From Sphingomonas sp. (GTDB lineage: Bacteria > Pseudomonadota > Alphaproteobacteria > Sphingomonadales > Sphingomonadaceae), in assembly GCA_025935515.1 (NCBI GenBank), contig JAICVC010000127.1:1-5870 (forward strand): a stretch of DNA of 5,870 nucleotides, in the 5' to 3' direction. The number at the start of each line of letters is the position of its first letter. The stretch's first letter is position 1. The position numbers and the translations under genes were made by a program. This document shows positions 1-5,600 of the stretch, piece after piece. Below the pieces are notes generated by a model. That model had not been told where the DNA came from. It did not search any database and saw only the letters and a list, made by a program, of their open reading frames with translations.

Positions 1-580
1 GCGAGAGATTGTTGCGGCGGTCGAACATGGTCAGCGCGACCCCCAGGATCGAAAGCTCGGGATTGAATGCCAGGCGGATTCGTTCGACGGTCTGCAATAG
101 CTGGCTGAGCCCTTCGAGCGCGAAGAACTCGCACTGCAGCGGCACCAGCAAGTGCCGTGCCGCGACCAGCGCATTGACCGTCAGCAGGCCGAGCGAGGGT
201 GGACAGTCGATCAGGCAAATATCCCAGCGCCCTACGGGAGTTGCGGCCAGCGCCTTGTCCAGCCGGTGGGCGCGGTCTTCCAAGCTAACCATCTCGACCT
301 CGGCGCCCGAGAGATCGACAGTCGCCGGGAGCAGGTCGAGCCTCGGCACGCGAGTCGCCACCGCAACCTCATTGGCCGACGCGCTGCCGATCAGCACGTC
401 ATAGCTCGAACGGGACCGCTGGGCCTGCGAGACGCCGAGCCCCGTCGACGCATTGCCTTGCGGGTCGAGATCAACGAGCAGCACGCGCCAGCCGATCGCC
501 GCCAGCGCGGTCGCCAGGTTGATCGCGGTGGTTGTCTTGCCGACACCGCCCTTTTGATTGGCCACCGCAATGCGGATCAT
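1..580 (-). CDS. parA: Chromosome-partitioning ATPase ParA (Soj), N-terminal part
   Basis: Partial: the gene starts with ATG at 580-578 and runs off the left edge, leaving 193 open codons of a protein usually about 260 residues long. ParA is a deviant-Walker ATPase that dimerises on ATP, binds DNA non-specifically and drives movement of ParB-parS complexes at division. Hand translation gives MIRIAVANQKGGVGKTT, with the deviant Walker A box at residues 10-17 including signature K10 and K15. The A' region VDLDPQGN lies at 36-43 with D37, and Walker B LIDCPPS at 123-129 with D125. Conserved blocks QCEFFALEGLSQL and LTMFDRRNNLS follow near the edge. The start abuts the conserved IRIAVANQKGG block and has GAAGG 7 bases upstream. 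Its ATG overlaps the rsmG stop (ATGA), suggesting coupled translation. Nearby parS sites support a chromosomal rather than plasmid ParA. parB is expected just beyond the left edge but cannot be seen. Confidence 0.97.
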   Translation of the reverse strand, partial: MIRIAVANQKGGVGKTTTAINLATALAAIGWRVLLVDLDPQGNASTGLGVSQAQRSRSSYDVLIGSASANEVAVATRVPRLDLLPATVDLSGAEVEMVSLEDRAHRLDKALAATPVGRWDICLIDCPPSLGLLTVNALVAARHLLVPLQCEFFALEGLSQLLQTVERIRLAFNPELSILGVALTMFDRRNNLS

Positions 581-1185
581 CGTTTCGCCTTCACACCGGT
601 TGCGACGACGATCCCGGAATCGGCGTCGGTGACACTTTGTTCCACGTGGAACTCACCTTGCCACGCCGTTCGGACTTCGGCCAGTTCCGGTTCAGCGCTT
701 CTGCCCTTGGGAAGCGCCCAGACGGTATTTCTTGTGGACAGATGTGCGGATATCTTAAGCACTTGGCCTAGGCGTGTCACCGCGCGGGCGGTGATTACGT
801 CGTATTTTCCCACAGCGCGCTCGGCTTTCATGGGCACCACGCGCGCATTGAGCGCGAGCGATTCGCAGACGCTGTGGAGAAATTCCGCGCGCAGCCGCCG
901 CGGCTCGATCATCGTGACCGGCCCTTCGACCAGGCAGGCGATGACGATTCCCGGTAGTCCCGCGCCGGACCCGATATCGGCCCATGATGCGCCGGCGCGC
1001 GGCTCAAACCGCGCAAGCTGCGCAGAATCCAGGATGTGGCGTTCCCAGAGGCGGCCCATCGTCGAACTAGAAACGAGGTTCTGTCGTTCGCTCTCTTCCT
1101 CCAGGAGATGAGCGTAGGCCAGTAGCTTTTCGAATGTTTCACGTGAAACATCCCGCCCGGCAACTTCCACCAGTCGTTCGATCAC
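577..1185 (-). CDS. rsmG: 16S rRNA (guanine-N7) methyltransferase RsmG (GidB)
   Basis: Complete, 202 residues from a GTG start, close to the family norm of about 205-215. RsmG uses S-adenosylmethionine to make m7G in the 530 loop of 16S rRNA (G527 in E. coli numbering). Visible landmarks are DVSRETF (12-18), WERHILDSAQL (47-57), which matches the family W-x-R-H-I-x-D-S block, and the SAM-binding loop DIGSGAGLPGI (70-80). TARAV follows further on. The frame stays open upstream to an ATG at 1455, but that extension lies wholly inside mnmG and adds 90 unrelated residues. The GTG at 1185-1183 forms a GTGA overlap with the mnmG stop and places the conserved blocks at normal positions. I see no clear Shine-Dalgarno, so initiation probably depends on ribosomes finishing mnmG. 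The gene carries two parS-like sites, one at each end. The codons across the upstream site (GTT TCA CGT GAA ACA) all end in A or T, unlike their GC-rich surroundings. Confidence 0.96.
   Translation of the reverse strand: MIERLVEVAGRDVSRETFEKLLAYAHLLEEESERQNLVSSSTMGRLWERHILDSAQLARFEPRAGASWADIGSGAGLPGIVIACLVEGPVTMIEPRRLRAEFLHSVCESLALNARVVPMKAERAVGKYDVITARAVTRLGQVLKISAHLSTRNTVWALPKGRSAEPELAEVRTAWQGEFHVEQSVTDADSGIVVATGVKAKR
588..592 (-). promoter_or_regulatory. Ribosome binding site of parA
   Basis: GAAGG on the minus strand, 7 bases before the parA ATG and inside the last codons of rsmG. It supports the 580 start and gives parA its own initiation signal in addition to the stop/start overlap. 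Confidence 0.6.
638..653. other. parS: parS-like ParB-binding site inside the 3' part of rsmG
   Basis: TGTTCCACGTGGAACT. It matches the bacterial parS pattern TGTTNCACGTGNAACA at every fixed base except the last (T for A). Apart from the outermost base pair it is a perfect palindrome. It overlaps the rsmG codons for EFHVEQ around residue 180. The core is the CCACGTGG form, whereas the 1135 site has TCACGTGA. ParB binding is inferred from the motif. Confidence 0.8.
1135..1150. other. parS: Perfect parS site inside the 5' part of rsmG
   Basis: TGTTTCACGTGAAACA, an exact 16-base palindrome identical to the canonical chromosomal parS. ParB loads here as a CTP-dependent clamp and nucleates the segregation complex acted on by ParA, which is encoded about 550 bases downstream. 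The site is read through in rsmG as DVSRET (residues 12-17), where every full codon ends in A or T. That implies selection on the DNA as well as on the protein. Confidence 0.95.
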
Positions 1186-2861
1186 GCGCCAACACGGCGG
1201 CTTGCGGCCACGTAAAGTGCAGACAGCGCCGCCGGAGTGACGCCCGGCACGCGGGAGGCCTGGTCGAGCGTTTCTGGCCGCGCCAACGCCAGCCGCTCGA
1301 CCATTTCGTTCGAAAGGCCCGGAACGGCCGAATAATCGAGGCCGGTGGGAATCCAGTTGCGGCAGTCGCGCCGCACGACTTCCCATTCCTGCTCCTGCCG
1401 TGCGACGTAAGGCGCATAGAGCGCATCCGCGCGACCTTCCTCGGTTTCCTGCCAACCCGCGCCGGAGCGTGCCGAAAGATGGTCTTGGATTTGAGCGCGT
1501 CGCCGATCCGAAACGCAGCCTGCGACAAGCGCCGCCTCGCCCAGGCGCGACGTGCTATTATCGGCGCGGAGCGAGAGGCGATATTCGGCCCGGGCGGTCA
1601 TCATCCGGTACGGCTCGCTGACACCCTGCAAGGTCAGATCGTCAACCATCACCCCGATGTACGACGTTCGCCGGTCGAAGCGGACCTCATCGAGCTCGAG
1701 CGCCGCAGCCGCGGCATTCAATCCCGCGACCAGCCCCTGCGCCGCGGCCTCCTCATAACCGGTGGTGCCATTGATCTGGCCGGCAAGGAACAGCCCCGGA
1801 AGCTCGCGCACCTCGAGCGTCTGGTTGAGGCGGCGCGGATCGACGAACTCATATTCGACGGCATAGCCGGGCCGCGCGATTACGGCGTGCTCGAGGCCGG
1901 GTATGCTGCGGACGAATTGTGACTGGACGTCCGCCGGCAGCGAGGTCGATATCCCGTTCGGATAGACGAGCGGATCGTCGAGACCCTCCGGCTCGAGGAA
2001 GATCTGGTGGGAATCCCGGTCGGCAAAGCGCTTCACCTTGTCCTCGATCGACGGACAGTAGCGGGGGCCCCGGCCCTCGATCGCACCGGCAAACAGCGGC
2101 GAACGGTCGAAATTGGCGCGGATGATGTCGTGGGTCTCTTCAGACGTCCGCGTAATCGCGCACCGCAACTGCGGCTGAGGCGCGCCGTCGGCCAGCGCGG
2201 ACATGATCCAGGCGTCGCGGTCGCTCGGCTGCTCCGCCGTCCGTGCCCAATCGACCGTGCGCCCATCGAGCCGCGGCGGCGTCCCGGTCTTGAGCCGTCC
2301 CTGGCCCAGTCCGATGTCGCGGATCTGTCCGGCAAGCGCGAGCGAAGCCCGCTCGCCGCGCCGGCCACCCGTGACGATCTGCTCGCCGACGAACATGCGA
2401 GCGTCCAGGAACGTGCCAGTGGCGACCACCACCGCCTTGCAGGCAAGCGTGCCGACGGTCGTTTCCACGCCGGCGACGCGCCCGCCGCGCACGACCAGCG
2501 CGAGCGCCTCAGCGAGGACCAGTTCGGCGCCGCTTTCCGCAAGAAGCTCGGCTATCGCCTTGCGGAAAAGCCTGCGGTCTGCCTGCACCCGCGGTCCCCA
2601 GACCGCGGGCCCCTTGCTGCGGTTGAGCATCCGGCGGTGAATCGCGGCCCGGTCGGCCGCGCGGGCCATAAGCCCGTCGAATACGTCGAGTTCGCGGACC
2701 AGATGGCCTTTGCCGACTCCGCCGATGGATGGGTTGCACGACATTTGGCCCGCGTCTTCCGCACGGAAGGTGAGCAAGCCAACGCCAGCCCCGCGCCGAG
2801 CCGCGGCCGCCGCAGCCTCGCAGCCAGCATGGCCGGCGCCAATTACCAGGACGTCATGCAT
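1182..2861 (-). CDS. mnmG: tRNA uridine-34 5-carboxymethylaminomethyl modification enzyme MnmG (GidA)
   Basis: Complete, 559 residues from ATG at 2861. MnmG is the FAD and NADH partner of MnmE. The complex installs the (carboxymethyl)aminomethyl group on C5 of wobble uridine 34, using methylene-tetrahydrofolate. Visible landmarks: FAD-binding GAGHAG (8-13), MSCNPSIGGVGKGHLVRELD (40-59) with C42, and the block HRRMLNRSKGPAVWGPRVQADR (75-96). KTGTPPRLDGR (191-201), PRYCPSIEDK (266-275) with the catalytic-type C269, and GQINGTTGYEEAAAQG (361-376) follow. TARAEYRLSLRADNS (422-436) and YVARQ (485-489) lead to the C-terminal LDYSAVPGLSNE. The usual length is about 620-630. The shortfall is concentrated between residues 441 and 485, where roughly 60 residues of the helical region seen in E. 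coli are missing, while the blocks on both sides are intact. The frame is continuous, so this looks like a compact variant rather than a frameshift. The gene follows mnmE after 37 bases and overlaps rsmG by four. Its Shine-Dalgarno is weak. Confidence 0.97.
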   Translation of the reverse strand: MHDVLVIGAGHAGCEAAAAAARRGAGVGLLTFRAEDAGQMSCNPSIGGVGKGHLVRELDVFDGLMARAADRAAIHRRMLNRSKGPAVWGPRVQADRRLFRKAIAELLAESGAELVLAEALALVVRGGRVAGVETTVGTLACKAVVVATGTFLDARMFVGEQIVTGGRRGERASLALAGQIRDIGLGQGRLKTGTPPRLDGRTVDWARTAEQPSDRDAWIMSALADGAPQPQLRCAITRTSEETHDIIRANFDRSPLFAGAIEGRGPRYCPSIEDKVKRFADRDSHQIFLEPEGLDDPLVYPNGISTSLPADVQSQFVRSIPGLEHAVIARPGYAVEYEFVDPRRLNQTLEVRELPGLFLAGQINGTTGYEEAAAQGLVAGLNAAAAALELDEVRFDRRTSYIGVMVDDLTLQGVSEPYRMMTARAEYRLSLRADNSTSRLGEAALVAGCVSDRRRAQIQDHLSARSGAGWQETEEGRADALYAPYVARQEQEWEVVRRDCRNWIPTGLDYSAVPGLSNEMVERLALARPETLDQASRVPGVTPAALSALYVAASRRVGA

Positions 2862-2882
2862 GCTTCAGCTCTAGCGATATTG

Positions 2883-2898
2883 TGTTTCACGTGGAACT
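2883..2898. other. parS: parS-like site in the mnmE-mnmG gap
   Basis: TGTTTCACGTGGAACT. One half reads like the TTTCAC form and the other like the GTGGAA form, so the palindrome is imperfect. It fits TGTTNCACGTGNAACA at every fixed base except the final A. It begins directly after the mnmE stop (2899-2901) and fills nearly half of the 37-base intergenic gap, 21 bases before the mnmG start. Binding by ParB is inferred and likely weaker than at 1135-1150. Confidence 0.7.
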
Positions 2899-4176
2899 TC
2901 ACTTGCCCAGGCAAAAGCGCCCGAACAGCGCGTCGAGCACGTCTTCCATCCCGGCGCGTCCAGTCAAGCGGTCAAAGGCCGACCGCGCCGACCGCAATTG
3001 CTCGGCGACCAAAACCCAGTCGGTACAGGTCACCGCGCCGCCCAGCGCCTGTACTGCCTCCTGGAGAAGCACAGCCTGGCGTCGATTGAGCGCGATCGCA
3101 TCTTCGGACGGAAGCACAGACCGCGCCGACTCGCCGATCTTTGCCAGCAACCCGGGCAGGCCCTCGTGGGTCAGCGAGGAGACTGCTAGCGCACCTCCCG
3201 GGGCCGCATCCCGCCGCGGCAGATCGGCTTTCGCCTGGACTCGAATTAGCCGGGGATGAATCGGCGCGCCACTCGCCTCCCCGAGCCAGACCAGCACGTC
3301 CGCCGCCTCCACGAGGCGCGCGGCCCGCTCGACTCCGATGGCTTCGACCTCGTCGTCCGTCTCCCGCAGCCCGGCCGTATCGGTGAGGCGAATCGGCACC
3401 CCATCCAGCGACAGCGGGACTTCGACATGATCGCGCGTGGTCCCGGGCACGTCGGTGACGATGACCCGCTCCTCGCCTGTTAGCGCATTGATAAGGCTTG
3501 ATTTTCCGGCGTTCGGTGGACCGGCCACAACCACCAGCACACCATCCTTGAGCGGCTCGACTCGAGGCCTGGCAAGCCATTGATGCAGTTCGCCGGCGAG
3601 CGCATCGCAGTCCCGCAACAATGACGGATCGATCGCGCCGTCGTCCTCGTCATAGTCGATTGCGCGTTCCGCCCGAGCCGACAGGTTGAGCAAACGCTCC
3701 TGCCATGCCGAAATCTGCCGCCGGAGACCGCCCTCGGCGAGCGCCAGCGCGGCTTTGCGCTGCGATTCGGTCTCGGCTTCAAGAAGGTCGGCGAGACCCT
3801 CTGCCTCGGTTAGGTCAATCCGGCCATTCTCGAACGCGCGGCGGGTGAATTCACCCGGTTCGGCCTGCCGCAATCCCTCGATATCACCCAGCGCCGAAAG
3901 TATTGCGTCGACCACCGCGCGGCCGCCATGACATTGAAATTCAGCCACATCTTCGCCCGTCGCGCTGGCCGGCGAATCAAATCGAAGCACCAGCCCCTCG
4001 TCCAGCAGCTCGCCCGACCCGACGTTGCGGAGTTCGCGGACAACCGCCGTCCGCGAATTGGGTAGCGGCCCGGCCATGAGCGCCGCCGCCTGATGCGCCT
4101 GCGGTCCGCTAACTCGGATGACCGAGATCGCGGCGGGCGGGCGGCCGCTCGACAAGGCGAAGATGGTCTCGGCCAC
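2899..4176 (-). CDS. mnmE: tRNA modification GTPase MnmE (TrmE, ThdF)
   Basis: Complete, 425 residues from a GTG start (E. coli about 454). MnmE binds a folate one-carbon unit and, driven by K+-dependent GTP hydrolysis, works with MnmG to modify U34 of tRNAs. The order is typical: N-terminal folate-binding domain (about 1-115, with FQCHGG at 80-85 and EPGEFTRRAFENGRIDLTEAE at 106-126), helical domain, then an inserted G domain. The G domain shows G1 GPPNAGKS (219-226), G2 GTTRDH (245-250) and G3 DTAGLRETDDEVE (266-278). The protein ends in FCLGK (421-425), carrying the essential C-terminal cysteine motif C-[IL]-G-K. Two oddities: the G4 position reads QAKAD (314-318), with alanine where NKxD has asparagine, and the stretch between G3 and G4 is short. 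GTG at 4176 is favoured because MAETIFALSSG is the family N-terminus and GAGG lies 5 bases upstream, overlapping the preceding terC stop. The gene is 7 bases after that terC gene. Confidence 0.97.
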   Translation of the reverse strand: MAETIFALSSGRPPAAISVIRVSGPQAHQAAALMAGPLPNSRTAVVRELRNVGSGELLDEGLVLRFDSPASATGEDVAEFQCHGGRAVVDAILSALGDIEGLRQAEPGEFTRRAFENGRIDLTEAEGLADLLEAETESQRKAALALAEGGLRRQISAWQERLLNLSARAERAIDYDEDDGAIDPSLLRDCDALAGELHQWLARPRVEPLKDGVLVVVAGPPNAGKSSLINALTGEERVIVTDVPGTTRDHVEVPLSLDGVPIRLTDTAGLRETDDEVEAIGVERAARLVEAADVLVWLGEASGAPIHPRLIRVQAKADLPRRDAAPGGALAVSSLTHEGLPGLLAKIGESARSVLPSEDAIALNRRQAVLLQEAVQALGGAVTCTDWVLVAEQLRSARSAFDRLTGRAGMEDVLDALFGRFCLGK

Positions 4177-4181
4177 GCGGG

Positions 4182-4185
4182 CCTC
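4182..4185 (-). promoter_or_regulatory. Ribosome binding site of mnmE
   Basis: GAGG on the minus strand, 5 bases before the GTG start of mnmE. It shares bases with the TGA stop of the upstream terC gene (TGAGG). This supports the GTG start and coupling of the two genes. Confidence 0.65.
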
Positions 4186-4828
4186 AGGTGAAAATCGGGG
4201 CGATCACCGGCGCAACGTGACCGGCGCCCTCGTAGATCATCTTCAATGCGACCCACAGGATCACTAGCAATCCAGCCCAGGCGATCCAGCGATACCGCTC
4301 GATGTAGCGGGCGATGAAATTGGCGGCGATACCCATCAGCAGCACCGACAGGACCAGGCCGAAGACCAATATCCAGGGGTGGTCGCGCGCCGCGCCCGCG
4401 ACAGCGAGCACATTGTCGAGGCTCATGCTTACGTCGGCCACCGCGACGCCCCAGGCGGCGCTTGCAAAGCTCTTCGGCGCGCGCAGGCCCGAATGCTCGT
4501 CGCCAAGAACTTCTTCCGACCCGGGATTGTCGTTCGGGTCGCGAAGCTCGCGGTACATGCGCCAGGCCACCCACAGCAGCAGCAACCCGCCAGCAAGGAC
4601 CAGCCCGACGATCTGCAGCAGTTGGGTGACGATCAGCGCAAAGAGGATCCGGAGCACCAGGGCGGCGAGCACGCCGATCATGATGACTTTCTTGCGCTGT
4701 TCGGCGGGAAGCCCCGCCGCGAGTGCGCCCACGACGATCGCGTTGTCGCCGGCCAGCACGATGTCGATGAACAGAATCTCGAAAAAGGCCGTGACGGCGC
4801 TGGGTGTCAGGAAGCTCGCGATGTCCAT
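4184..4828 (-). CDS. TerC/YjbE-family integral membrane protein, second of a tandem pair (putative metal exporter)
   Basis: Complete, 214 residues, ATG at 4828. The TerC family contains inner-membrane proteins linked to manganese efflux (Alx-type and relatives) and, historically, tellurite resistance. The substrate here cannot be read from sequence. The two half-repeat signatures are present: FIDIVLAGDNAIVVG (20-34) and ADVSMSLDNVLAVAG (131-145), giving acidic residues D22, D28, D132 and D138 within membrane segments, as expected for metal coordination. I count about six or seven hydrophobic segments, with a polar loop at about 92-120 between the halves (RDPNDNPGSEE). It begins 9 bases after the upstream paralogue and ends 7 bases before mnmE, so it is probably co-transcribed with both. 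By hand alignment about 60% of residues 27-96 are identical to the paralogue, consistent with an old tandem duplication. Family assignment is firm, function is not. Confidence 0.9.
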   Translation of the reverse strand: MDIASFLTPSAVTAFFEILFIDIVLAGDNAIVVGALAAGLPAEQRKKVIMIGVLAALVLRILFALIVTQLLQIVGLVLAGGLLLLWVAWRMYRELRDPNDNPGSEEVLGDEHSGLRAPKSFASAAWGVAVADVSMSLDNVLAVAGAARDHPWILVFGLVLSVLLMGIAANFIARYIERYRWIAWAGLLVILWVALKMIYEGAGHVAPVIAPIFT

Positions 4829-4837
4829 GCACCGGGC

Positions 4838-5509
4838 CTAGCCGACCCCGAGCACGCTCCTCAAGCCCAGCACATGCTCGCCGCCCACCCAGCCTTCGAA
4901 AATCATGTTGCAGGCGACCCACAGGATGACCGCGAGGCCGATATAATTGATCCACTGATAGCGCTGGATCAGCTTGGCGACGTAATTGGCGGCAAGCCCC
5001 ATGAACAGCACCGAGAAGCTGAGCCCGATGAACAGCAGCGCCGGCTCCTCGCGTGCGATCGAGGCGACCAGCAGCACGTTGTCGAGACTCATGCTGAGGT
5101 CGGCGATGGTGATCTGGATCGCGGCACGGAGGAAAGTCTTGGTGCGCGGCGGCCCTTCGACTTGCGGGGTCAGCTCATCGTCGGCAACCACCGCAGCGCG
5201 AGGCCGGACCTCGCTCCACATGTTGTAGGCGACCCACAGCAGCAGCAAACCGCCGGCAAACACCAGGCCCGTCACCTTGAGGAGCTGGGTCGCGATCACC
5301 GCGAAGGTGATCAGGAACACCAGCGCCATGCCGACGCCAAGCATCAGCACCTTGCGCCGGTCCCTTTCGGGCAGGCCTGACGCAAGCGACCCCATGATGA
5401 CGACGTTGTCGCCCGCCATCGTCAGGTCGCCGACGATGATCTGACCGAGCTTCGCCAGCCCTCCCCCGGTCAGCACCGCGCCGAAGTTGAGCGTTGGAAA
5501 GGCGACCAT
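4838..5509 (-). CDS. TerC/YjbE-family integral membrane protein, first of a tandem pair (putative metal exporter)
   Basis: Complete, 223 residues from ATG at 5509. It has the same architecture as the downstream gene: IVGDLTMAGDNVVIMG (25-40) and IADLSMSLDNVLLVAS (135-150), with acidic residues D28, D34, D137 and D143. About six or seven membrane segments flank a longer polar central loop (about 99-126) rich in charged residues and proline. The reading frame extends 12 codons upstream to an ATG at 5545. That extension (LRCASNDG) is translated from the intergenic palindromic repeat and lacks family similarity, whereas ATG 5509 has GGAAG 7 bases upstream, so I chose 5509. Relative to its paralogue it carries a short N-terminal extension (VAFPTLNFGAVLTGGG). 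It is the first gene after rho and probably heads the terC-terC-mnmE-mnmG-rsmG-parA unit. I found no recognisable manganese riboswitch in the short upstream gap. The substrate is unproven; Mn2+ is the family-based guess. Confidence 0.9.
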   Translation of the reverse strand: MVAFPTLNFGAVLTGGGLAKLGQIIVGDLTMAGDNVVIMGSLASGLPERDRRKVLMLGVGMALVFLITFAVIATQLLKVTGLVFAGGLLLLWVAYNMWSEVRPRAAVVADDELTPQVEGPPRTKTFLRAAIQITIADLSMSLDNVLLVASIAREEPALLFIGLSFSVLFMGLAANYVAKLIQRYQWINYIGLAVILWVACNMIFEGWVGGEHVLGLRSVLGVG

Positions 5510-5516
5510 CAGCTCG

Positions 5517-5521
5517 CTTCC
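5517..5521 (-). promoter_or_regulatory. Ribosome binding site deciding the first terC start
   Basis: GGAAG on the minus strand with a 7-base spacer to ATG 5509. It favours this start over the in-frame ATG at 5545. Its outer GG is also the last two bases of the palindromic repeat arm, so hairpin formation could affect access to it. Confidence 0.55.
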
Positions 5522-5599
5522 GTCATTGCTAGCGCAGCGAAGCAATCCATAGCTTTGGGTTGCTGGATCGCCACGTCGCTACGCTCCTAGCGATGACGG
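5520..5599. repeat. Imperfect 80-base palindromic intergenic repeat
   Basis: Left arm 5520-5550 begins CCGTCATTGCTAGCG and continues AGCGAAGCAATCCA. The right arm, 5564-5599, reads on the other strand CCGTCATCGCTAGGAGCG, then TAGCGACGTGGCGATCCA. The arms align throughout with a few substitutions and small insertions, around a 13-base loop (5551-5563), so either strand could fold into a long hairpin. The sequence resembles a dispersed repeat of the CGTCATTGCGAGCG...AGCGAAGCAATCC type that I recall from many bacterial genomes, sphingomonads among them. It fills nearly the whole gap between the rho stop and the first terC start. It lacks the uridine run of an intrinsic terminator, so a transcription-stop role is uncertain. 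Confidence 0.8.
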
Positions 5600-5600
5600 C

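Noticed and set aside
733..881. Three DnaA-box-like 9-mers on either strand (733-741, 806-814, 873-881; 7 to 8 of 9 matches to TTATCCACA), which might hint at an origin.
   Set aside because: All lie inside rsmG coding sequence, none is a perfect box, and there is no AT-rich unwinding region. Matches of this quality arise by chance.
152..1111. Long plus-strand open frames here and at 1134-1922, 2007-3089 and 4379-5380.
   Set aside because: They run antisense to well-identified genes and encode Arg/Pro/His-rich low-complexity protein with no recognisable motifs. This is the usual shadow effect of high-GC coding DNA.
1186..1455. N-terminal extension of rsmG to an ATG at 1455.
   Set aside because: It lies wholly within mnmG in another frame, would make RsmG about 90 residues too long and shows no family similarity. 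The GTG at 1185 fits better.
4829..4837. Possibility that the two TerC proteins are one gene split by a frameshift.
   Set aside because: Each protein independently carries both TerC signature halves and is full length, so they are tandem paralogues.
5510..5545. Upstream ATG at 5545 for the first terC gene.
   Set aside because: The extra 12 residues come mostly from the palindromic repeat, and a good Shine-Dalgarno precedes ATG 5509.
5510..5600. Intrinsic terminator or yybP-ykoY manganese riboswitch ahead of the terC pair.
   Set aside because: The hairpin has no following T-run, and the gap is taken up by the repeat. I could not match the conserved riboswitch elements.
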